Source: Embiotoca jacksoni (Eukaryota > Chordata > Actinopteri > Embiotocidae). From it: a DNA stretch of 64,000 nucleotides. The DNA lies in NCBI GenBank assembly GCA_022577435.1, contig JAKOON010000018.1, positions 2,121,782-2,185,781 of the forward strand. The letters run 5' to 3'. The notes beneath the pieces are model-generated. The model was not told the origin of the DNA. It searched no databases and saw only the letters and a list, made by a program, of their open reading frames with translations. Each line of letters opens with the position of its first letter. Position 1 is the stretch's first letter. Position numbers and translations under genes: made by a program. Of the stretch, positions 48,782 through 60,500 are shown in pieces.

Positions 48782-51700
48782 CAGTAGGACCTAAACACAG
48801 CAGTAGGACCTAAACACAGCAGTAGGACCTAAACACAGCAGTAAGACCTAAACACAACAGTAGGACCTAAACACAACAGTAGGACCTAAACACAACAGTA
48901 GGACCTAAACACAACAGTAGGACCTAAACACAACAGTAGGACCTAAACACAACAGTAAGACCTAAACACAGCAGTAGGACCTAAACACAACAGTAAGACC
49001 TAAACACAGCAGTAGGACCTAAACACAACAGTAGGACCTAAACACAACAGTAAGACCTAAACACAACAGTAAGACCTAAACACAGCAGTAAGACCTAAAC
49101 ACAACAGTAAGACCTAAACACAACAGTAAGACCTAAACACAACAGTAAGACCTAAACACAACAGTAAGACCTAAACACAACAGTAAGACCTAAACACAAC
49201 AGTAGGACCTAAACACAACAGTAAGACCTAAACACAACAGTAAGAAACTAAACACAACAGTAGGACCTAAACACAACAGTAGGACCTAAACACAACAGTA
49301 AGACCTAAACACAGCAGTAAGACCTAAACACAACAGTAGGACCTAAACACAACAGTAGGACCTAAACACAACAGTAAGACCTAAACACAGCAGTAAGACC
49401 TAAACACAACAGTAGGACCTAAACACAACAGTAAGACCTAAACACAACAGTAGGACCTAAACACAACAGTAGGACCTAAACACAACAGTAAGACCTAAAC
49501 ACAGCAGTAGGACCTAAACACAACAGTAGGACCTAAACACAACAGTAAGACCTAAACACAACAGTAAGACCTAAACACAGCAGTAAGACCTAAACACAAC
49601 AGTAGGACCTAAACACAACAGTAGGACCTAAACACAACAGTAAGACCTAAACACAACAGTAAGACCTAAACACAACAGTAGGACCTAAACACAACAGTAA
49701 GACCTAAACACAACAGTAAGAAACTAAACACAACAGTAGGACCTAAACACAACAGTAGGACCTAAACACAACAGTAAGACCTAAACACAACAGTAAGACC
49801 TAAACACAGCAGTAAGACCTAAACACAGCAGTAGGACCTAAACACAACAGTAGGACCTAAACACAACAGTAAGACCTAAACACAACAGTAGGACCTAAAC
49901 ACAACAGTAAGACCTAAACACAACAGTAAGACCTAAACACAACAGTAGGACCTAAACACAACAGTAAGACCTAAACACAGCAGTAGGACCTAAACACAAC
50001 AGTAAGACCTAAACACAACAGTAAGACCTAAACACAACAGTAAGACCTAAACACAGCAGTAAGACCTAAACACAACAGTAGGACCTAAACACAACAGTAG
50101 GACCTAAACACAACAGTAAGACCTAAACACAACAGTAAGACCTAAACACAACAGTAGGACCTAAACACAACAGTAAGACCTAAACACAACAGTAAGACCT
50201 AAACACAACAGTAAGAAACTAAACACAACAGTAGGACCTAAACACAACAGTAGGACCTAAACACAACAGTAGGACCTAAACACAACAGTAAGACCTAAAC
50301 ACAACAGTAAGACCTAAACACAGCAGTAAGACCTAAACACAACAGTAAGACCTAAACACAACAGTAAGACCTAAACACAGCAGTAGGACCTAAACACAAC
50401 AGTAAGACCTAAACACAACAGTAAGACCTAAACACAACAGTAAGACCTAAACACAACAGTAGGACCTAAACACAACAGTAATCACTGCAGGGGGTCCTGA
50501 TGGTAACAGCTCGTTACCAGCTGAGAGACAGGACGACACTACTGTGGTTAGGAGCCGTACAACAGGCACTCTGAACTACATCCACCTTTACCCCCCCCCA
50601 CCCACACACACACACACACATTAAATGGGTCAGAACAAGCTGAGATCTATTACAGATGGCTTGAGCAATGTTCATGAAGTGAGCTGGACCATCAGACAGC
50701 GTTTTCACTGCCTCATCAATGACGTATGATCAATGGGTCAGTTCATGTGTGTTTGTAGTTCAACACAACACGTTTCCTCTCAAATTAAATGCTACAACAT
50801 GTTTTATGTCTGTGCGGCTGCAGGAGAAAGAAAAGTATTACAGTCATCTGGGTGACCGGTCACATGCTCTTACACATTCAGTGTTGTATCACAAAAACAG
50901 CAGACTGTAACTCAACATGCAACGACTCTGGAGACATCAGATGAATATATACAGACAATCACAAGTGCAGGTTTTCAATGCAAATCACCACTCAGTGAGG
51001 TTTAAAGAAACAAATCCAAACCTCACTGGTTCTGTGGATTCACTGTAACGCCAACACAACCACAGCTGAGGGAATATCAGGTTTAGAAATTTAGGACAAA
51101 TTGAATCTCAATTACAAAGTAAAACATTAAATACTGAATCAAGAGTGTTGATTGGCAGATTGTAATGCCAATAAAACAGCACAGCACTTTTTAAAATGTC
51201 CATTTTTAACATGATGTTAATGGATGCATTTAGCAAATGGCAACCCAATGCTGAAGTGCAGTTCCTCAAATGGCCACTTGAGGCTCGCTCCAAAAGAGAG
51301 TCAATCCTCACAGACTCTATTTATAGACTGTAACTAAAGAACGGTTTGGTCTCGATAGCTAATTTCCATTAAGGCTTAACACGTGTGCATAATTAAGGGA
51401 GGAGCTCCTTTGAGTGACAGGTGGGGGCCATGACAGCTGGTGAGCTGCCTGCAGGTTTCAGTGACCGGGCTTCATTCAGCCCATCCCAGCTCCACCCACG
51501 AACCTCATGTTTGTCCGAGTACTGCTGAGTCGGGCAGGGCCAAGATGGTCCTGGCCGGAGAAAACCCAGAACAGAGTTTTAAAACTTAGTCAGACTGTTC
51601 TAGCCGTTGTATTTTTTGCCTTTACCGACTTAGTCGTTATATCAACATATATTAACATGGTGTAAAGAATTTGTGAAATCACCAATAGTTCTCCCTACAA

Positions 51701-52057
51701 TATCGTCGCAGAATCAATATTGAGGTATTTAGTCAAAAATACTGTTATATATGAAATGATATGAGGAGCAAAGTCCTGACCTGAACCTCCCTGTGGCAGT
51801 ATGAGACTTTTTTTTTTGAATAGAGCAACAGCAAATACAACATTTTGGGGTCATTCATGGACACAAAAAGTAAAAGAAGCACCTTAAAGTCCAATTTAGC
51901 TGCCAAAATATCAACATGCGAATAAACTATCTTCACATCTAAAAGACCATATATTGAATATATATAAAAACTATACCACATGATGAGAATGAAACCAGCC
52001 TGTGTAGCTCGTAGGTGCAGCATAAAGATGTGTGACGATGTGTGACGATGTGTAACG

Positions 52058-52132
<75 letters not shown>

Positions 52133-55100
52133 CGTGCGTGTGTGTGTGTGTTGAGCATCAGTGGTTTGTTCCAGTTTAAACAGATGGAGAGTGAGAGTGG
52201 CTCGCTGTTGGCTCGACCGCCGGAGCTCGGTCCAGCCAACGGGACCGCGAGTCTCCTCTCCATCTGTCTTACGCATTTTCTGCCCTGTGAAGGAGCAACA
52301 ATCATATTCATGACTGTGTTTGGATGTTTGGAAGCTCTGACGGAAAGAACTCGTTTTTTGTGACAACCTGCTTGGCGCTCCGACACACTAGAAGTACATG
52401 TGTGTGCATCCTAACAGCCGGGCGGCCGGGTGGCAGTACGACGGAGGCATCGTCCCAAGCAGAAGCCCACGGTTCACCACCGACCCCTTCACGTCTCCAA
52501 CCGATTTTACACACTCGGTGAAACACCTGCTGAGAAACCAACTGGTTATTGGAGACTCTATTTTGCGGAACGTGAAGTTAGCGAAACCAGCGGCCAAAGT
52601 CAGATGTCTTCCAGGGGCCATAGTCAGACATAGTCAGATGTCTTCCAGGGGCCATAGTCAGACATAGTCAGATGTCTTCCAGGGGCCATAGTCAGACATA
52701 GTCAGATGTCTTCCCGGGGCCATAGTCAGATGTCTTCCCGGGGCCAGAGTCAGATGTCTTCCTGGGACCAGAGTCAGATGTCTTCCCGGGGCCATAGTCA
52801 GATGTCTTCCCGGGGCCAGAGTCAGATGTCTTCCCGGGGCCATAGTCAGATGTCTTCCCGGGGCCAGAGTCAGATGTCTTCCCGGGGCCAGAGTCAGATG
52901 TCTTCCCGGGGACAGAGCGGGCGACATTGAATCAAACCTGAAACTGCTGACTAAGGCTAATCATAAATCCAGTCAGATTGTTATTAACGTCGGCAGTAAC
53001 GACACCCGGTTACACCAATCAGAGGTCACTAAAGTTCATCTTGAATCGGTGTCCAACTTTTGAAAAACAACGTGGGACTCCGTAGTTTTCTCTGGACTCC
53101 TTCCTAACCGGACCAGTGATGATATGTTCAGCCGTACGTCTTCACTTCACCGCTGGTTGTCGAGGTGATGTCCCGCTAACAATGTGGGCTTCATTAACAA
53201 CTGGAATACTTTCTGGGGGAAACCTGGTCTGATCCGGAGAGACGGCATCCATCCTACTTTGGATGGTGCAGCTCTTCTTTCTAGAAACATGGCCATGTCT
53301 CTTAACAGCCCTAAAACCTGACATCCAGGGTTGAGGCCAGGACGCAGAGCTGCAGTCTTACAGCTCCTCTGCAGCTTCTTTAGAGCTGTCACTCACCCAA
53401 AACCTTCAACATCCTGTAGAGGTTGTGTCTGTACCCAGACCACCTACATTTAAACAACTCAAGAAAAGATCTATCAATACAAATGTAATAAAAATGGATC
53501 TTACCAAATTAATGGATCAAAAAAATGTGACAATTAAAAGCGGACTATTAAATATGAGATCTCTCTGGTCTAAATCTCTGTTAGTAAATGACTTGATAAC
53601 TGATCATCAGATTGATTTACTCTGTCTCACAGAGACCTGGCTGCAACAGGAAGAATATGTTAGGATTAATGAAGCCACTCCTCCCGGTCATATTAATTAT
53701 CATATTCCTAGAGATTCAGGAGGAGGAGGAGGAGGAAGAGGAGGAGGAGGAGGAGGAGGAGGAGGAAGAGGAGGAGGAGGAGGAGGAGTGGCAGCAATCT
53801 TCCACTCAAGTTTATCAATTAATCCAAAGCCTAAACTTAGTTATAAATCATTTGAGAGTCTGACTCTTAGTCTCTCACCCAAACTGGAAAGCAGAGAAAC
53901 TGATTGTATTGTTGTTGTTTATCTCCCACCTGGTCCTTATTCAGAGTTTCTAACTGAATTCTGACTTTTGATCAGATTTAGTGCTGAGTTCAGATAAAGT
54001 GATGATAGTGGGAGACTTTAACATTCATGTTGACGTGGACAACGACAGCCTCAGTTCTACTTTCAGCTCATTATTAGATTCTGTAGGCTTTTATCAGGAT
54101 GTAAATAAACCCCGTCACCGTGGTAACCACACCCTCCATCTGGTTCTGTCATATGGGATGGAAACTGAAAATGTAATAGTATTTCCTCCAAACCCTGTTT
54201 TGTCGGACCACTTCTTATTAACATCTGAAGTTCCAATAATGGACTACACAGCATGTGGGAATAAATACCACTACAGTAGATGTCTGTCAGATGATGTCGT
54301 GGCCAAGTTTAAGGAAGCAGTTACATGTTTATCCTCTTCGATGCCGTGTGTTAAAGCAGTGGAAGACATCTATGTTGATCTTAGTCCCACACTAGTGGAT
54401 CATCTGGTAGAAAACACTGCAGTATCTCTGCTACAACTCTAGATGATGTCGCCCCTCTGAAGAAGAGAGTCATGAACCAGAGGAAGTTGTCTCCATGGTC
54501 CAACTCAGAACTACGCTCTGCTAGGCAGCGACTAGAAAGATGGAAAGGAAATGGAGTTCCACTAATTTAGAAGAATTTCACCTGCCTGGAAGGATAGTCT
54601 AATATTATATAAGAAAGCTCTTCATAAGGCCAGAACTTTATATTATTCATCATTAATAGAGGACAACAAGAACAAGTCCAGGTTTCTTTTCAGCACTGTA
54701 GCCAGACTGACAAAGAGTCCCAGTTCTGTTGAGCCCTCTATTCCTTCAGCTCTCAGCAGTAATGACTTCATTAACTTCTTTACTAATAAAATTCTTACTA
54801 TCAGGGAGAGAATCGGGCCGACCCTTCCTGACACCATCACTGATGTGTTGCTAAGCAACAGCAGCCCTGAAAGCAACTGTAGGACCAGATGTAAACTTGG
54901 AACATTTCTCTCCTGTTGAGCTCTCTGAGTTAACTAGAATTATTTCTTCATCTGGATCCTCTAGCTGTCTGTTAGATCTCATCCTAACTAAACTTTTTAA
55001 GGAAGTCTTCCCTTTAATTAATACTTCCATATTAGATCAGATCAACCTATCTATTGTAACCAGCTATGTACCGCAGGCTTTTAAAGTGGCTGTAATTAAA

Positions 55101-57434
55101 CCTTTATTTAAAAAGCCGACTCTTGATCAGCTGTTTTAGGAAACTACAGACCAATTTATAACCTGACGTTTATTTCTAAAATCCTTGAAAAAGTTGTTTC
55201 AAATCAACTTTTTGATTATTTACAAAGGAATGATCTGTTTGAAGATTTTCAGTCTTTAGAGTTCATCATAGCACAGAAACAGCTCTGGTGAAAGTTACTA
55301 ACGACCTTTTATTAGCCTCAGATAATGGACTCGTCTCTGTACTTGTTCTTCTGGACCTCAGTGCTGCTTTTGATACGATTGATCATACGATCTTATTACA
55401 GAGATTAGAAGACGTTACGAGGATTAAAGGAACTGCATTAGACTGGTTCAAATCCTACTTATCAGATAGATTCCAGTTTATCCATGTCAACAATGAATCT
55501 TCCAGACAAACAAGAGTTAGTTATGGAGTTCCACAAGGCTCAGTGTTAGGCCCAATACTTTTTACTTTGTACATGCTTCCATTAGGAGATGTCATCAGGA
55601 AGCACTGCATCAACTTCCATTGTTATGCAGATGACACTCAGTTATATCTTTCTATAAAACCAGATGAAACTAATCCGTTAGTAAAACGTGAAGCCTGTCT
55701 AAAAGACATAAAGGCCTGGATGACCAAAAACTTCCTGCTTCTAAATATCAGACAAAATGGAAGTTCTTGTACTTGGTCCTAAACACCTCAGAAACACTTT
55801 CTGTAATCACTTAGTTACTCTAGATGACATTGTCTTGGCCTCCAGCAAAACTGTGAGGAACCTTGGAGTCATCTTTGATGAGGATTTGTCCTTTAGACAC
55901 CACATAAAGCAAATCTCCAGAACTGCCTTAACAAGAGAGATCATATTTCTCCAGTTTTAGCTTCTCTTCACTGGCTTCCTGTGAAATCAAGAATATAATT
56001 TAAAATTCTCTTGATGACTTACAAAGCTCTACATGACCAGGCTCCATCATATCTTAGAGATCTTATAGAACCATATAATCCTAGCAGAGCACTTCTCTCT
56101 CAGTACGCTGATCTACTTGTGGTTCCTAGAGTTTCCAGAAGTAGAATGGGAGGCGGAGCTTCAGTTTTCAGGCTCCTCTCCTGTGGAACCAGCTCCCAGT
56201 TTGTGTTCGAGAGGCAGAAACCCTCTCTAGCTTTAAGATTAGACTCAAAACGTTCCTTCTTGATAAAGCCTATAGTTAGGGCTGGCTCAGGTAGACCTGA
56301 ACCAACCCTTAGTTATGCTGTTATAGGCCGAGGCTGCTGGGGGACCTCGTTACATGATGAGCTTCTTTTCTTTCCTCCTACTCTTTAACTGACTCATACC
56401 TCACCATCTTCTTCTCTCCCATAGTTTCTACTTATTATCTGTTGTCTCCATTCAGTTCCTTCGCTCGTGTAGTTTCTGTTCTTTCTTTTCCAGATGTCCC
56501 GTCATGGAGCTGCATGTCTCTGCTCTGCGCTTGTCGTCTCCACCAACAGTTCTTCTCTTCTATCTCTATGCTGTCCTTTTCTCTCTCTGCTCTCCTCTCA
56601 CCCCAACCGGTCGAGGCAGATGGCCGCCCACCTCTGATCCTGGTTCTGTTAACAGATGCTCCGCCCACCTCTGATCCTGGTTCTGTTAACAGAAGCTCCG
56701 CCCACCTCTGATCCTGGTTCTGTTAACAGATGCTCCGCCCACCTCTGATCCTGGTTCTGTTAACAGAAGCTCCGCCCACCTCTGATCCTGGTTCTGTTAA
56801 CAGAAGCTCCGCCCACCTCTGATCCTGGTTCTGTTAACAGATGCTCCGCCCACCTCTGATCCTGGTTCTGTTAACAGATGCTCCGCCCACCTCTGATCCT
56901 GGTTCTGTCTGAGGTTTCTTCCTGTTAAAGGGAGTTTTTCTTCCCTCTGTTGGAGGTTTTTCTCCCTTAAAGAGGAGTTTTTTCCCTCCTAGCTTATGTG
57001 GGAAATGTTGAATTGTTGGTTTCTCTGTATAATATTGTAACGTCTTGCTGTAAGGACTTTAATGTGTTAAGTGCCATGAAATAACCTGTGTTGTGATTTG
57101 GCACTATATAAATAAAAATGAATTGAAATTGAATAACAGAACCTTGCTGAAGAAGATCTTCATCTGAAGGCCGGTACTGGTGGAAGCAGCACAACGCACC
57201 GCAGGAAGTCACAAAACCACCAGCAGGAGAAAGCTGTTGAGACCGTAAACACTGCTGACGTGGTTGTTTGGAAGTTTAGTTTATTATTTTATGTTATTGT
57301 CACGCCACTCTGCCGCGCGCTAACTGCTCCTTGCATCTCCTGAATGCAGCAGATTGGCCATCACCCAAAGCTGAGAGCACACAGGATGTTGTTAGCAGCG
57401 GGACAGAAAGTAAGTCAGCGGGTGAGTGAGTGTG

Positions 57435-57476
<42 letters not shown>

Positions 57477-57544
57477 AGTGTGTGTGTGAGTGTGAGAGTG
57501 TGTGTGTGTGTGTGTGTGTGTGTGAGAGTGTGTGTGTGAGTGTG

Positions 57545-57592
<48 letters not shown>

Positions 57593-60500
57593 AGGCGTTG
57601 TTACCTACCTCAAAGTTATACTCCTTGTCTATTCTGGTCCGAGAGATGCCCCTGAGCACAATCCCCTCTATATGCACTGCTGCAATAACACAGAGCAGTA
57701 AAACAGTGTTATTAGGACTCAGAGCACCGACATCAGCAACACTCAGCGAGGCTACTGAAAGCCTACTCAAATATTTAGGCCTGTGCTGTTACCGGGGTCT
57801 TTATACCAATCAGTAATTTCAGGAGAACATGTAGACAAATGGTATAAGAGCTTTACTGTTGCTGTACCACAACACAAAAAAAAACATACACAAAACAACA
57901 CAAGACCAAATGAACACAACCCCGTTCCCAAAATCGTTGGGACGCTGTATAAAATGTAAATAAAAACAGAATGCCATAATCAAATCACCTAAACCCATAT
58001 TTAATTGTATTGTTTCATGAAAAATATAAGCTCATTTTTAATCTAATGCCGACAACATCAAATTTAAAATAAGCACATATTTTTCAAAAAACACTATGTT
58101 GTCTTTTTGCAATTAAATATGGGTTTACATGATTTTCAGTTTTTATCCAAAAAAAGTTAAACAGTGTTGTACAAGCAATGGACAAAAATATGATTATTAA
58201 AAAAGAATAGCTATAACTGGAATGGGTGCAGGAACAGATGTCCTGGAAGAAACCTGTTATTTTGGCAGCTTTATTCTGAGACCACTTTAGCAGAGTGAAG
58301 CCAGTCAGCTGCCCAGTTCCCTGTGAGACATGAAGCAGATTAGCGGCAGTGTTACAGTATGAGCAGTGCGTCCAGTCACCTTCTCGTTGTGACGCCCAGC
58401 GGCCGGAGCGCCGGCTCTGGCAGGGAGGATGGGAGGCCGTACACTCCCCCAGTCCGAGGCCCGTGGAGGGAAGGTAGTCAACCTTTGGACTCACCAGCTC
58501 CTGGAGAGCAGAAATCACAACGAGTGAGCTGCTGGATCAAACTGGGTCATTGAAACGTTGCCTGTAAATTACAGTATGATGTAATATGTTTAACAGCTTT
58601 CATAGTTAGCACATTGCCAAAATGCATCATCCCTTACTGACTATCATTTAACTTAAAAAAAAACAACCAAAAACCTCTTAGTATAAATTTGTAAGCTAAA
58701 GCACAATGAAAAGTTGGACCGCCCACATCAAGAGTGGTTTGTTTTGGTTTTCCCAGGGTGCATTGCAGGAGGTGGGACTATTGGGAAACTATCCCAGTGT
58801 GTTCTGGGATGTTTTTCAGCTTTCCACAAACTGTAACACGGTCACACTGACTAACAATAAACAGTGCAAAGTAAACATATTAATCTGTGATGAATTATCC
58901 AACAGGAAGTAAAAAAACGCTTAAAAGGTTGAGAGGCCAGACAAAAAACCAAAAAACAAATGTGAAAAACAAATATACAAGCATAACACAAGTACCACAG
59001 GAAGCAGCTGAGATACATCAGCCGTGTAAACACAGGGCAGCTAAAGTGTTACTTCATTACTCCACACCCTGAAAGGGTTTTTCATTTTCATACTCTCAGA
59101 GGAGGAAGACTCAGGCAACACAAAGGCTTCACACAACTTCGTACAATGTTAATTAGAAATGGGTGAAGTTGTCCTTTAAGTCGGAATTAACCCAAAAAAA
59201 GGTCAAAGTAGTTGGTCTGGTACCGAAGCTGACATTTTTTTCCTGAACATCGTCTATGGCCTCCCAGAAAGTTACACGACTTTCTCTGACATATTTATGT
59301 TAAATCACAGCGCTTCACTCCCAGCAACATCTCAGGTGATCCATTCAAAGTGCTTCATGTGCCACACGTGTGGATCAGCGGCAGGACGTCACCGCAGGTT
59401 GAGGTTCATCCACCGCGACTGACCCGCAGAGGTGGGGGGGGGGGGTGTTGTTCACGCGTGTCGGTGAGGAGCTGACACTTGAGTGGCTTCATAACAGCTT
59501 TGCATTCCTAGCATGACTTCAGATACGGTGCTTTTTCCATTTGTACTCATTTGACAAAACAATCCACACACACACCGCTCACCAGCAGTTTTCTCTCTGA
59601 GGTCGGAGGACCCATAATGCAATCTGCCCTCAATAACCCTGTTGTTGCTTCACCCCCGAGTCAGTAAACACTGCGATGGCTTCTTCCGTGCGTTATAAAA
59701 CCCAATCCGAGAGGAAGAACCAGGTCCGATCCGTTACGTCGGCTGTCCGAGCTCCAGACTAGAGGGAATATAAAAACCTGCTGACTCATGGATCTCCATG
59801 AGCAGTGGTAGAAGAATGACTGGGACTTTTTTTTTAAATTTTCTACAAAGACACCCACCAATTGTTGGATACTTAAATAGATTAATGCAGTTTCTTCTAA
59901 CAGCTACTAAATGTCAGATCCAAGACAGAGGAGAAGAGTTTGATGAACAGGTGTTTCAAAGTCCTGCAGGTTGTTCCAGGGCTTTCCTGTCCCACATTAT
60001 TAGCTCCGCCCACCAGGCGCCCCTTCTTGGGCCATATTTGGATTTTCTGGCTTGCGAGCACTAAACCCAGACGGTGCGGCCTGTTACACAAACCAAGTCC
60101 ACCGAGTTATCTGGATTATTCTTGTAAATGGTTGAACCCTCTCACATCGTGCTGTTAGGAGGTTTGCTCAGTGAATTAATTGCACATTTCTCCCTAAACC
60201 TGCTCACCAGAAAAAAAGGTAGCTGGCCTCTTCATTTCCCTCTAAAAGGATGCTACATCCATGTTTGTGTGCAATCAATGATTTTCCTGCTGCTTTACAT
60301 GGAAGCCAAATGTGGAGCTCTAATAGACGACTGCGGGCTGGCAACAGGTAAAACACAACACCACCAGCAGGTGTGACGTTTCAGCAGCACATGCAATGAA
60401 TCCTGAACACGCGACTTATTTAAAACAACAACTGATTTACCAACAAGCAGGCAGGTGAACAACAACGTCCTTCTCATGCGTCCATTTCATTAAGTCAGAT

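Larger units (their letters stand above)
52390..57138 (+). mobile_element. Long L2-clade LINE, degraded
   Basis: An antisense insertion in a ZCCHC2 intron. ORF1 remains at about 52420-53330 encode an SGNH-type esterase: GDSILRNV near 52550, GSNDTR near 52991, RDGIHPT near 53240. ORF2 has an endonuclease (LTETWLQ at 53630, GDFNIH at 54010, SDHFLL at 54205) and a reverse transcriptase (LDLSAAFDTIDH at 55350, GVPQGSVLGP at 55530, YADDTQLYL at 55625), then the C-terminal VPRVSRSRMGG block. The 3'UTR ends in the TGAATTGAAATTGAAT tail. Stops and frameshifts (for example 53962, 54440, 55137) break it. Confidence 0.85.

Noticed and set aside
48782..50480. Centromeric or telomeric satellite
   Set aside because: It is about 1.7 kb within one intron, with no telomere motif; a local minisatellite fits better.
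57300..57770. 156-codon - strand ORF as a separate gene
   Set aside because: It contains ZCCHC2 exon 57679-57609 read through into a (CA)n repeat.
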